The position numbers and the translations under genes were made by a program. Positions 19,324 through 27,835 of a DNA stretch of 64,000 nucleotides are shown piece by piece. This stretch comes from an uncultured Oligoflexia bacterium (GTDB lineage: Bacteria; Bdellovibrionota; Bacteriovoracia; Bacteriovoracales; Bacteriovoracaceae), in the NCBI GenBank assembly GCA_913058265.1, contig CAJXPQ010000006.1, positions 62,001-126,000 on the forward strand, in the 5' to 3' direction. Positions within the stretch are counted from its first letter, which is position 1. Every line of letters begins with the position of its first letter. The notes beneath the pieces were generated by a model that saw only the letters and a program-made list of their open reading frames with translations, was not told where the DNA came from and searched no databases.

Positions 19324-19752
19324 TTAATTAAGTTGTGATAGTACTGCAAAGTAGTACGCTTCTTTTCCAAGCCCACCCATTATTATAGATGCTGCTTGTG
19401 CCGTCAACATAGAATGACGAAATGATTCTCTACTATGAGTATTGGTCAAATGAACCTCTACCACAGGGATTTTTAGTATCTTTAACGCATCAAGAATTGC
19501 AATTGATGTGTGTGAAAATGCCGCGGGATTAATAATCAGTGCGTCATGCTTTTCATTTGTTAATTTATGTAGCCTTTCTATGATTTCAGTTTCAGAGTTT
19601 GATTGCCACCATTCCAGCTTAACATCAAGCCCGCTAATTTTTTTTTCTGTATAGTTTTGTATTTCATCAAGGCTAATACTTCCATAAGTATCAGTCTCTC
19701 TGACTCCTAACATGTTTAAATTTGGCCCATTTATTACAAGAAAATTTTTCAT
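19324..19752 (-). CDS. aroQ: Type II 3-dehydroquinate dehydratase
   Basis: AroQ converts 3-dehydroquinate to 3-dehydroshikimate in the shikimate pathway. The 142-residue product shows the family hallmarks: NGPNLNMLGVRE with the catalytic Tyr in TDTYG, WQSNSETEIIERLH, IINPAAFSHTSIAI with the Asn and His of the active site, and EVHLTNTHSRESFRH. Its stop leads into an 18-nt gap before efp. The next shikimate enzyme, AroE, is found elsewhere in this window as part of a fusion. Confidence 0.97.
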   Translation of the reverse strand: MKNFLVINGPNLNMLGVRETDTYGSISLDEIQNYTEKKISGLDVKLEWWQSNSETEIIERLHKLTNEKHDALIINPAAFSHTSIAILDALKILKIPVVEVHLTNTHSRESFRHSMLTAQAASIIMGGLGKEAYYFAVLSQLN

Positions 19753-20724
19753 CTAAGTTGTAACTTTGTCAGATCGTTTGTTTAGCTTTTGTTGATATAG
19801 ATTAAATATTTTTGTTAGTGTTTCTATTTTTTTTTGATCTAAATTGACAGGCTTTTCAACTGCTGTACCTGTCATCAATTCGGCTAATTTTTGCGCGGAA
19901 GCCTTATCATCTGGATGCAGTTCAAGTATATTTTCCAGAATAACAATCGCCCTATCAGTGTGCCCCTGTGAGCAATATAGATCAACTAAGGTATGAGTAA
20001 TAATAGGAAGTTCATCTGCACTTTCTTCATCATTATTACCACTTATAACTTCGTTTGATTTAACATCAAACTCTTCATGAAAATATGAGTCGTCTAAGTC
20101 TCTCTCCGGAAGGTTTATCTCGCTACTTTCAACTTCTTTCTTAAACTGATCTAGAGGTGAAGCTGGACTTACTTTCCATTCATCAAGAGAATCTTCCTCG
20201 GACGGCTTTTCCTCTTTGCTGAAATTTACTTGAACCCACTCGTCTTCAGTAAATTCATTCTCTCTATATTCCTCAGATTGATCAGAGTGATCTATTGAAC
20301 TTATTAATAGATCATCTTCTAATAGTTTAATTTGGTCGGCAACATACTGATCTTTTGGATTAAGCAGCATCAAGTATTTAAATGTTTGTAATGCTTCATC
20401 TAGATGACCGAGATTAATACATGTCTTTGCAAATAATTTCTGTAGAGTTATATTTTCTAAATTCTGAGCTACAAAAGGTCTGACAGTATTGTAAGACATT
20501 TCATAGTTCTGCAGATCGTAATAACAACTACCAAGAACAACATAACCTAGAGTATATGAAGGATGATTTCTTATTCCATCCTTCAATATTTTTGAAGCTT
20601 CATCAAGCATCCCTAACTTTCGGTATGTCTCTGCGAGAGGCGCAAAAACTCTAGAGCGTGGTTTCTTCTCATACATAAGAGAATACTTTGCTAAGAGTGA
20701 GGATGTTTTTAAGGACTTGGCCAT
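19753..20724 (-). CDS. Tetratricopeptide-repeat protein beside pilQ
   Basis: A 323-residue protein with TPR motifs in the first 130 residues (PLAETYRKLGMLDEASKILK, then VVLGSCYYDLQNYEMSYN and LAKTCINLGHLDEALQTF-like helices), an acidic low-complexity middle (about 150-225) and a further TPR (LVDLYCSQGHTDRAIVILE). No signal peptide or lipobox is present, so it is probably cytoplasmic. This differs from Tgl/PilF pilotins, which are exported TPR lipoproteins. It begins 4 nt after pilQ and abuts aroQ with no gap. A role in pilus assembly is suggested only by position. Confidence 0.82.
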   Translation of the reverse strand: MAKSLKTSSLLAKYSLMYEKKPRSRVFAPLAETYRKLGMLDEASKILKDGIRNHPSYTLGYVVLGSCYYDLQNYEMSYNTVRPFVAQNLENITLQKLFAKTCINLGHLDEALQTFKYLMLLNPKDQYVADQIKLLEDDLLISSIDHSDQSEEYRENEFTEDEWVQVNFSKEEKPSEEDSLDEWKVSPASPLDQFKKEVESSEINLPERDLDDSYFHEEFDVKSNEVISGNNDEESADELPIITHTLVDLYCSQGHTDRAIVILENILELHPDDKASAQKLAELMTGTAVEKPVNLDQKKIETLTKIFNLYQQKLNKRSDKVTT

Positions 20725-20728
20725 AGTT

Positions 20729-22525
20729 TTATAATCCTAAATCATCTCCTAACTCTCTATTCACAAGACCAGCTTCTTCCTGGTTTATAATTCTAGGAGT
20801 TAAGAAAATAATTAATTCGTTACGAACTTTTTTAGGATTATATGCAGATTTAAAAAGCCAGCCAAGTAATGGTAGGTCCATTAGAAACGGTATACCTTGA
20901 GATAGTGTTGAGTCATCTGTTTGATAGATTCCACCAATAACTACCGTTGAACCGTTCTCAACAAGCACATTCGTATTTACTGATCTTGTTGTAGTTCCTG
21001 GTAACTGATCACTACTCTCCTGAGATGAGAATCCAGATTTAGAGATACTTACAGTCATTGCAATTGATCCCTCATTAGTAACCTTAGGTGTTACATTTAA
21101 ACTAATTGTTGCAGTTATGGGTGTAATTGTTCCAGCACCTGTTGATCCATCTTCAGCCACAGATTCGACTCTAAAGTTTCTCTGGTCTGAATTGGAAATC
21201 GTTGCTGGTTTATTATTCTCAGTTATAACTTTAGGGGAAGAGATAATCTTACCTTTAGATTCTGACTCCATCAAATCAAGGTTAAAAGCAAGATTTGCTA
21301 ATCTACCAACACTTATTTGTGCTCCGAAGAATCCTGAGCTAGCTGTTGGTGCTGTATTTAGACTAAAAGCACCTGAGCTCTCAGCTACATCACCAAATGC
21401 ATCATATTGAATATTCAAACCGGGGGCCGCTAAGCCAGCTCTAAATTCATAGCTTTCACTTGCTTCAACAATTCTTGCTTCAATGAGAATTTGTGGTGTC
21501 TGCGTATCCAGTGTTTCAATAATTTTTTTCATTTTTTCAATAGATTCGATAGTGTCTTTTACGATCAAGTTCTGTGTTCTGTCATCAGAAGTAATTGTTC
21601 CACGATCTTTTGTAGAATATGTATCAAGAATCTTTTTAATATCACTAAGTGCCGCATAACTAATTGGAAATATTTTTGTTACCAGTGGCTCAAGTACTTT
21701 GTTCTTACTTTCTTCATCAAGCTCTTTTTGTTTTGCTGTTCTTGCTTTCTCTGATGTCGTTATTGTTAATATATTACCATGCTTAACTGCAACTAAATCT
21801 CCAAGGTCCATTATTGTATCAAGTACTTGATCCCAAGGAAGTTTCGTTAAACTAATTGTTAGAGGTTTAAGAGTTGAAACTTCATCTTCAATAATTATAT
21901 TAAAACCAGATGTATCTCCAATCATTTTTAGTATATCTGGGTAACTAACATTATTAACATTTAAAGAAATCTTTCTACCAACATATCTTTTAACCCCTGA
22001 CTGAGTTATATTTTCTAAAATGTCATTTATACTACTCGACTTAGGTACTAGAACCTTAGATGAATCAAGTGTATTATCATCTGCGATAAATTCGCTTTCA
22101 GCCACTTTCTTAAGCTTTGCTCTGGTAAATACACCGAATCGATTTTCGATATGTAATATTATTTTATTTCTCTTAGTCTCAACGAAAGATCTGACATTAT
22201 CTCTTAACTGAATTGCAAATCTTATATCATTAGTGCTTCCAGGCTTTTTGTATGGAGAAATAAATACCGAACTTCCAGTAAATTCAGATGTATCAATACC
22301 TCTCATAAACTTTTTATCTGCTGATACAGACTTTAGATCTAAAATAATTTGCTTATCTGCTTTGATATGATTTCGTTCAGCAATAACAGTCTTGTCAAAA
22401 TCAATAATTAGCTTACTAACTTCGCCCTCTTGAATGTAATTGACTGACTTTATATTTGCAGGTGCAACAGCTAGTGAACTAACTGATACAAGTAGTGATA
22501 ATAATGTTAAAATCCGTTTCGTCAT
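20729..22525 (-). CDS. pilQ: Type IV pilus secretin PilQ
   Basis: PilQ forms the outer-membrane channel through which the pilus fibre passes. The 598-residue product has a signal peptide (MTKRILTLLSLLVSVSSLAVA), one AMIN-like domain (about 30-130), an STN/N0 domain (RKISLNVNNVSYPDILKMIG), a NolW/N1 domain (FPISYAALSDIKKILDTYS) and a C-terminal secretin barrel with GIPFLMDLPLLGWLFKS and ELIIFLTPRII. It is compact compared with PilQ proteins that carry two or three AMIN domains. It follows pilP in the conserved pilMNOPQ order. Confidence 0.96.
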   Translation of the reverse strand: MTKRILTLLSLLVSVSSLAVAPANIKSVNYIQEGEVSKLIIDFDKTVIAERNHIKADKQIILDLKSVSADKKFMRGIDTSEFTGSSVFISPYKKPGSTNDIRFAIQLRDNVRSFVETKRNKIILHIENRFGVFTRAKLKKVAESEFIADDNTLDSSKVLVPKSSSINDILENITQSGVKRYVGRKISLNVNNVSYPDILKMIGDTSGFNIIIEDEVSTLKPLTISLTKLPWDQVLDTIMDLGDLVAVKHGNILTITTSEKARTAKQKELDEESKNKVLEPLVTKIFPISYAALSDIKKILDTYSTKDRGTITSDDRTQNLIVKDTIESIEKMKKIIETLDTQTPQILIEARIVEASESYEFRAGLAAPGLNIQYDAFGDVAESSGAFSLNTAPTASSGFFGAQISVGRLANLAFNLDLMESESKGKIISSPKVITENNKPATISNSDQRNFRVESVAEDGSTGAGTITPITATISLNVTPKVTNEGSIAMTVSISKSGFSSQESSDQLPGTTTRSVNTNVLVENGSTVVIGGIYQTDDSTLSQGIPFLMDLPLLGWLFKSAYNPKKVRNELIIFLTPRIINQEEAGLVNRELGDDLGL

Positions 22526-22572
22526 ATAACCTCTTCCTTAAAGTTATAGTTATTAAATTAATCCTATCAACT

Positions 22573-23028
22573 TTAATTTGAAATAGGAATAACTGTTTCT
22601 ATATATTCTGCTTCGCCGTATATATTAGTAATTTGCTCAACTAAAATAATACCTCCGGCCATAATAGCTTTTATTTCTGGTCCATTAAATCCAAGCTTTT
22701 CCCCTTCCCTAAGTGTGTAAGGACCCTTTTCTTGGACTTTAATAACAACTCTTCTCTCTTTTCCAATAAGAACACCTACGATCTTAACCTCTGAAAGGTT
22801 AACTTCTCCGTCCAGTCTGACTTGGTTATCCATAACACCACTAGATTTCTCTTTATTCTTTTTTGTAGTTTCAGATTGAAATTTTGGTGATTGAAATGGA
22901 TCTCTCAATTCAAACGGTTTTTCTATTGTCGTATGATCCTTAAATAGATTGTCTAACTTGCCAGCATGTACGCTTAGAGTTGTACACGTCAAAAGAAATA
23001 TCGATAGTAGTAGTTTCGTGCTATCCAT
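22573..23028 (-). CDS. pilP: Type IV pilus assembly protein PilP
   Basis: PilP links the inner-membrane PilMNO complex to the PilQ secretin. The 151-residue product begins at the ATG at 23028, preceded by GGGAGGG, and has an export signal (MDSTKLLLSIFLLTCTTLSVHA). The Cys at about residue 15 could be a lipobox but the preceding residues LLT fit poorly, so cleavage after VHA is equally likely. The sequence then has the characteristic FELRDPFQSP and a C-terminal beta domain (VKIVGVLIGKERRVVIKVQ, YTLREGEKLG). It overlaps pilO by 8 nt. Confidence 0.93.
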   Translation of the reverse strand: MDSTKLLLSIFLLTCTTLSVHAGKLDNLFKDHTTIEKPFELRDPFQSPKFQSETTKKNKEKSSGVMDNQVRLDGEVNLSEVKIVGVLIGKERRVVIKVQEKGPYTLREGEKLGFNGPEIKAIMAGGIILVEQITNIYGEAEYIETVIPISN

Positions 23029-23620
23029 CTGACCCTCCCGGATCATAGCTTTCATTGTACTTATAAGCCTCAACTGTAGTAGTCAAATCTAATAATTGAA
23101 ATCTACTTCTAGGATCACCCTCTGTTGATCCCTTCATCCTTAGGTACTTTACGTTCAAAATCCTTCCATTTTTAGCAAGATTTTCTAGTTTTTCGTAAAA
23201 AATTAAAAATTGTAAGTATGTACCCTGAACATCAAAGTTATAGTCTTTTGATATATAGAAGTTTTGATTTACCTCTGTGCTTGGAGATGGATTTGGATTT
23301 AACATTTTTAATGTGCGCGAAAATTCTGTTAGCTTTCCATTAACTTCAGCATCTCTTATTTCTGAAGGTAGTTGTTTTTGAATAGTCTTAATTTGATCAA
23401 CAACTTGCTGGACTCTTTCCATAGATTTTTCTCTATCATCCTCAAACTGCTTCACCTCTTTCAAATCTCTTTCAACCTTAGTTATCTTAGACTCCATAGC
23501 CTCAAGTTGATCTTTTGCAGAGACTAATTTCTCCTCAGATACTTCTTGATATTCAACGCCAATGAAAATAGCGTAAGCAAGAAATAAGAAATGAATATTT
23601 TTCACAACAATATCTATCAT
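23021..23620 (-). CDS. pilO: Type IV pilus inner-membrane protein PilO
   Basis: A 199-residue bitopic protein: one N-terminal hydrophobic helix (VVKNIHFLFLAYAIFIGV), a long coiled coil (about 25-90) and a ferredoxin-like periplasmic domain containing NFYISKDYNFDVQGTYLQFLIFYEKL. It pairs with PilN in the alignment complex. It starts directly after the pilN stop and its end overlaps pilP, fitting translational coupling. Confidence 0.94.
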   Translation of the reverse strand: MIDIVVKNIHFLFLAYAIFIGVEYQEVSEEKLVSAKDQLEAMESKITKVERDLKEVKQFEDDREKSMERVQQVVDQIKTIQKQLPSEIRDAEVNGKLTEFSRTLKMLNPNPSPSTEVNQNFYISKDYNFDVQGTYLQFLIFYEKLENLAKNGRILNVKYLRMKGSTEGDPRSRFQLLDLTTTVEAYKYNESYDPGGSDG

Positions 23621-24214
23621 CTAGTAAAACTTCTCCACTTGAGCAGTAATTTCAAATGCTTCAACTCTATTATTATTTATTTCCTCCGGTATCCCATCTG
23701 GCTTTGAAAAATTTACATTTGGTCCAAAATATACAAGTGATTTAATATTTTCAATAAATAAACCAATACTCTTCCATGATTTTGAATAACCCACCATTCT
23801 GAAGCTACGATCATCAATTTCTAATTCAAGTAACCATATATCTTCAGGGGTATTTTCAGCTAAGTTTTTGAGTAGTAAAAAAGGATTTTGTCTTTTATCT
23901 ACAATGCTCTTAACTACACTAATTTTTTCTTTTAATTGGATTTCTTTGGCATTTAACTCTTTAACCTGTCTTTTAACTTCATCGTATGATCGAAGTTCTG
24001 TTCTTAATTGATTATTTTTCTTTCTTGATACGATAATTTGAGCTTCGGCCTTAACTGTCTCTTCTTCGTAAACCATATCAATTGCAGGTTCAACTAAATA
24101 TACAGCCAGAAAAAAAGGAATCAAATACTTTATATTGATTAAACTTAAATCAATACCTCCAACTTTTGTTATATCGATATTTTTCTGTGATGGAGAGAGG
24201 TTAATTTCTATCAT
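23621..24214 (-). CDS. pilN: Type IV pilus inner-membrane protein PilN
   Basis: The 197-residue product begins MIEINLSPSQ, matching the conserved INLLP-type motif that binds the PilM groove. One membrane helix follows (about 28-48), then a coiled coil and a periplasmic domain with PEDIWLLELEIDDRSFRMVGYS. The ATG at 24214 was chosen over an upstream in-frame start because it forms TAATG with the pilM stop and places the PilM-binding motif at the N-terminus. Confidence 0.94.
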   Translation of the reverse strand: MIEINLSPSQKNIDITKVGGIDLSLINIKYLIPFFLAVYLVEPAIDMVYEEETVKAEAQIIVSRKKNNQLRTELRSYDEVKRQVKELNAKEIQLKEKISVVKSIVDKRQNPFLLLKNLAENTPEDIWLLELEIDDRSFRMVGYSKSWKSIGLFIENIKSLVYFGPNVNFSKPDGIPEEINNNRVEAFEITAQVEKFY

Positions 24215-25305
24215 TATATTTTTCTCATCCCTAAACCTAATGCAACTATTCCACATGTTCTAATGCTTTCTATTTCCTCTTCCGAGAATTTCCCTTTAAC
24301 TTCAATCGTCTCTAAAGGATCAATTTCCTCTACATCAAGGTCGACTAGTTTACTAACGCCCTCCAAGACTCCAGGCAATTTACTACTTCCACCAGTTACA
24401 AAGCAATATGAGGCCTGCTCGCTTGAACCCGCAGCAATATAGAAGTTTAAAATTTTTCTTAACTCATCCATTAATTTATCATTATGAATTTCAATGATAC
24501 TCATCAACTCTTCTGGCAGATTTCCATTATCATCTCCAAAAACCTTAAGGTCTTCAGCTTCTTCATAACTTACACCCATTGATCTTTGAATTTCCTCTGT
24601 TACAAGTACCCCGCCAATATTAACTTCTTTTGTTAAGACTGGACCGGCATTTTTATAAACGATTATAGAAGTATACTGTGCTCCAAAGTCTATTATTATC
24701 GCTCCGCTATCTGAGACCTCATAAAATCTATCTCCGAGATAGTTTTCAAATACGTTAACAAGGGCAAAACAGTTTAAGTCTACAGTTTTCACATACAAGC
24801 CTGCTTCAGCGATGTAACCTATATATTTTTGGATAACACTCGATTTTGCAGCTCCGACGATTGAATCAACAATATCATCTTCTTCTATGCGCCCAATAAT
24901 AGAGAAACCAATTTCAGCATCATCTGCGCCAAATGGAATATATTGTTCTGATTCCCAAAGTATATTATCTTCTACTTCCTCATCAACGCCATCAGGTACC
25001 TGAATTCTTTTTGTCACTGTATTTGGACCATCTAAGCCGAGACAAACTATTTTCTTTTTTTCTTTAAAAAGCTTCATTGTCTCAGAGATGGCTTCAATAA
25101 TTTCTTCTGGTTTTTGAATTTCATCTTCTATAATAGATGCTTCTGACAAGGGGATTGATCTATACTTTAAAAGCTTAAACTGACCTTTCTTAGAATCTTC
25201 AAGAATAGCTATCTTAATTGCACTCAGCCCAATATCAATACCAATGAGTTGGCCCTTTTCCATACTGGCCTTAAAATCATTGAATTTATTAATTAGTTCT
25301 GACAC
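24214..25305 (-). CDS. pilM: Type IV pilus actin-like protein PilM
   Basis: PilM is a cytoplasmic actin/FtsA-fold ATP-binding protein that recruits PilN and the motor platform. The 363-residue product shows the phosphate-1 loop GIDIGLSAIKIAIL, the phosphate-2 loop IIDFGAQYTSIIVY and the adenosine motif FVTGGSSKLPGVLE. Translation appears to begin at a GTG (25305) with AGGA 5 nt upstream. A sigma-70 promoter flanked by an inverted repeat lies just upstream, making this the probable first gene of the pilMNOPQ transcript. Confidence 0.95.
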   Translation of the reverse strand: MSELINKFNDFKASMEKGQLIGIDIGLSAIKIAILEDSKKGQFKLLKYRSIPLSEASIIEDEIQKPEEIIEAISETMKLFKEKKKIVCLGLDGPNTVTKRIQVPDGVDEEVEDNILWESEQYIPFGADDAEIGFSIIGRIEEDDIVDSIVGAAKSSVIQKYIGYIAEAGLYVKTVDLNCFALVNVFENYLGDRFYEVSDSGAIIIDFGAQYTSIIVYKNAGPVLTKEVNIGGVLVTEEIQRSMGVSYEEAEDLKVFGDDNGNLPEELMSIIEIHNDKLMDELRKILNFYIAAGSSEQASYCFVTGGSSKLPGVLEGVSKLVDLDVEEIDPLETIEVKGKFSEEEIESIRTCGIVALGLGMRKI

Positions 25306-25316
25306 TTATTTCCTAT

Positions 25317-25370
25317 CCTTGAAATACTACATTAATACATTATAGCTTTATTGATTTCGCAATTTCAAGG
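25317..25370 (-). promoter_or_regulatory. pilM promoter with flanking 9-bp inverted repeat
   Basis: On the minus strand TTGAAA (25368-25363) and TATAAT (25344-25339) are 18 nt apart. A perfect inverted repeat, CCTTGAAAT (25317-25325) and ATTTCAAGG (25362-25370), brackets the core promoter, with one arm overlapping the -35 element and the other just after the expected start of transcription. The placement is what a repressor dyad or looping operator would show. Confidence 0.6.
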
Positions 25371-25385
25371 TTTTAGTGCAAAATG

Positions 25386-26168
25386 TTATTTCAGGGATAC
25401 TAGATTAAAATGATCAAATATGTCGGGAAAATAGATTTGAACAGCAGCAACTATAATTATATAGGGACCAAATGCAAAAGGCGTATCTTTTCCAAGCTTC
25501 TTAGAAAGAATTAACCCTACACCGACTACAGAACCAACCATACAGCTGGTAAAAATATTATTTAACACTCCAATTGGACCAAGAAGTACACCTAAGATAC
25601 CAAACAACTTAATATCACCACCACCAAGACCTACAACACCTCTAAGTTTGTAAAATAGCAGTGTAACTCCCAATGGTCCCAAGAATCCAATCATTCCACC
25701 CACAAGCCAATAGTTTAAAGGTTTATGCATAATTACGTAGGGTAAAACTATAATCAATAGATATATGTTTAGTTTATCGGGCAGCAGCTGATGCTTTATA
25801 TCAATAATTATATGAGCAATAAAAACACAAGCAATCGAGAAGTAGACAGCAAAGTATGTTAACTCAGTTATGGATAAATTTCTCGGCGCAAGATATAGAC
25901 CAACTAACCCGGTGAATAGTTCAACCAAGGGATAACTTATAGGTATTTTTGTTTTACAACTTGAGCACTTTCCTTTCAAAAATATATAGCTCAGCATTGG
26001 AATATTTTCATACCACTTAATCATATGCCCACACTTTGGGCATGACGACCGTGGTTTTACGACACTTAAACCTTTTGGCATTCTATAAATAACAACATTA
26101 AGAAAGCTTCCAATTAGTGAAGCAAAGTAAAAGGCAAATATTTGTAGTAAGGTTTCTATCGCTATCAA
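25386..26168 (-). CDS. pilD: Prepilin peptidase / N-methyltransferase PilD
   Basis: PilD cleaves type IV prepilins after Gly and methylates the new N-terminal Phe. The 260-residue polytopic protein has the N-terminal GSFLNVVIYRMPKG motif, the zinc-binding CPKCGH/CSSCK pairs of the methyltransferase loop, and both catalytic aspartate motifs (DIKHQLLPD and GGGDIKLFGILG). Its start overlaps the upstream permease stop by 4 nt, so it is coupled to the ABC transporter genes. Its substrates, the two prepilins, are encoded nearby. Confidence 0.96.
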   Translation of the reverse strand: MIAIETLLQIFAFYFASLIGSFLNVVIYRMPKGLSVVKPRSSCPKCGHMIKWYENIPMLSYIFLKGKCSSCKTKIPISYPLVELFTGLVGLYLAPRNLSITELTYFAVYFSIACVFIAHIIIDIKHQLLPDKLNIYLLIIVLPYVIMHKPLNYWLVGGMIGFLGPLGVTLLFYKLRGVVGLGGGDIKLFGILGVLLGPIGVLNNIFTSCMVGSVVGVGLILSKKLGKDTPFAFGPYIIIVAAVQIYFPDIFDHFNLVSLK

Positions 26169-26941
26169 TCTAAATTCTTTTTGTTAAACGTTAAAACACA
26201 AAGTGTTATCAAAAACAATGAATAAAAGAGAACATAAAATGTATTATTTACTAAGTAATCAAGCTCTATATTTTGTTTGTAAATGACATGCTCTTTTAAA
26301 TTTAACTTATAATAACCTGGAAGGAAAAAATGATACACATCAATAATAGATTCAAGTACTTTGTTCTTTGCGATCATAGAAGTTAATTTTACACCATCGA
26401 TTGCATGACCTAAAACATATACAATCATGCTTAATATAACAGCAATTGTTTGGCTTGAAATTAACGAGAGCAGGCTTACGACTAAAAGTGCAATAATTGC
26501 TTCGAATAAAATAAAAAGAATAGACCACATTAAAATGGGAGCGAACTCACCACCAATGAAAAAATACGCACTTAGGGTCAAGGTACTTAGAAGTAAAACA
26601 TTTACAATTAATACAAGTATTAACCCCATGACTTTCCCCAAAATAAAGCAATATCTTGGAACAGGCCTTGAGATAATCATATAAACGGTTCTACTATCAA
26701 TCTCTTTTGCTAGAATTCCAGAGCCAATAAATATAGCTATTCCGACACTACTTAAACTAAGTGTTCCGAGACCAAAATCAAGAGCGATTCTGGCGGGCTC
26801 CCCATAAGTAAAGCTATAAGCAACGTATGTTACAAGGAGTAAGCCAAGACCTAAGAAGAATATATTTACTAATATATTACTCTTAATAATTTCTTTAAAA
26901 GTAAACTTGGCGATCGTAAGAATTTTATTAATTTCTCTCAT
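26165..26941 (-). CDS. ABC-2 type permease, PilI-like
   Basis: A 258-residue inner-membrane protein with about six hydrophobic helices and the ABC-2/GldF-like segment AKEIDSRTVYMIISRPVPRY, typical of permeases that pair with a separate ATPase. It starts 2 nt after the ATPase gene and overlaps pilD by 4 nt. In Myxococcus xanthus an ABC transporter (pilG, pilH, pilI) lies immediately before pilD-pilMNOPQ and is needed for pilus export; the identical order here supports a PilI-type role. The substrate is not known. Confidence 0.9.
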   Translation of the reverse strand: MREINKILTIAKFTFKEIIKSNILVNIFFLGLGLLLVTYVAYSFTYGEPARIALDFGLGTLSLSSVGIAIFIGSGILAKEIDSRTVYMIISRPVPRYCFILGKVMGLILVLIVNVLLLSTLTLSAYFFIGGEFAPILMWSILFILFEAIIALLVVSLLSLISSQTIAVILSMIVYVLGHAIDGVKLTSMIAKNKVLESIIDVYHFFLPGYYKLNLKEHVIYKQNIELDYLVNNTFYVLFYSLFLITLCVLTFNKKNLD

Positions 26942-26943
26942 AG

Positions 26944-27807
26944 CTAATTCTTTTTTACATTATAAAATATTTCTTCAAGAGTTGGTTTTTCTGCCTGTAG
27001 ACTCACAATTTCTTTTCCATCTTTTAATAGTTTAGACAAATACTCTTCTTTTTTGTTATTAGGTATCACTTCAGTCAATAAGCTATCACCATCAAAGTAG
27101 GAAATCCTAGTTTCCGGCTTAATATTATCTTTCATGATTTGATCGACACTTCCATTGAATACGACTTCCCCATCTTTGAGAAAAATCACACTGTCACAAA
27201 TCTCTTCTACATCTGATATTATATGTGAACTGAAAAAGACTGTTTTTCCCTCATCTCTTAATTGAACAATTATATCTTTTAATTCCTTTCTCCCTATAGG
27301 ATCAAGGCCGGCCAAGGGTTCATCTAAAATAATAAGCTTAGGGTTATGAAGTAACGTTGCTAAAAATCCAATTCTTTGCAACATACCTTTTGAGTAGTTT
27401 TTTATATGACGATTAAGTGCAAAATCAATCTTAAATTTTATTGCCCATACATTTACTTGTGATTCGATTTCGGCTTTTGAAAGGTCAGTGAGAGCTCCCA
27501 TATAATGACAAAACTCTAAACCTGTAAGGTGTGGATAAAAGAAGGGTCTTTCTGGCAAGTAGCCAATATTTTTAAAAGCTTCAAGCTTGTTTTTCCCCAA
27601 GCTTTCATTGTATTTAATCTCACCTGATGTTGGACGAATGAAGTCCATTGCAATTTTAAGAGATGTGGTTTTTCCAGCTCCATTGGCACCTAGAAAACCA
27701 ATTGTTTTTCCCTCAGGAATATTAAATGTCACACTCTTTAAAGCGTGAAAGTCTTTTTTTAAGAGATCTGTATTAAAAACCTTTGAAACATTGCAAAAAT
27801 CAATCAT
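26944..27807 (-). CDS. ABC transporter ATPase, PilH-like
   Basis: A 287-residue ABC ATPase with Walker A GANGAGKTTSLK, signature YSKGMLQRIGFLATLL, Walker B KLIILDEPLAGLDP and the switch His in VFFSSHIISDVEEICD. The C-terminal 70 residues match drug/GldA-type exporters. It precedes the permease by 2 nt. By synteny it corresponds to Myxococcus PilH. The start at 27807 is only 28 bp from the divergent gene on the plus strand, and no clear Shine-Dalgarno precedes it. Confidence 0.93.
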   Translation of the reverse strand: MIDFCNVSKVFNTDLLKKDFHALKSVTFNIPEGKTIGFLGANGAGKTTSLKIAMDFIRPTSGEIKYNESLGKNKLEAFKNIGYLPERPFFYPHLTGLEFCHYMGALTDLSKAEIESQVNVWAIKFKIDFALNRHIKNYSKGMLQRIGFLATLLHNPKLIILDEPLAGLDPIGRKELKDIIVQLRDEGKTVFFSSHIISDVEEICDSVIFLKDGEVVFNGSVDQIMKDNIKPETRISYFDGDSLLTEVIPNNKKEEYLSKLLKDGKEIVSLQAEKPTLEEIFYNVKKN

Positions 27808-27818
27808 ACTATTATAAT
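27791..27818 (+). promoter_or_regulatory. Promoter for the divergent 272-residue gene
   Basis: TTGCAA (27791-27796) and TATAAT (27813-27818) are 16 nt apart on the plus strand, predicting a start near 27825 and a leader of about 10 nt. The -35 lies inside the first codons of the divergent ABC ATPase gene. An overlapping minus-strand TATAAT (27816-27811) is also present, so the two promoters may compete. Confidence 0.5.
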
Positions 27819-27835
27819 GAAGAGAAAGAGTTAAA

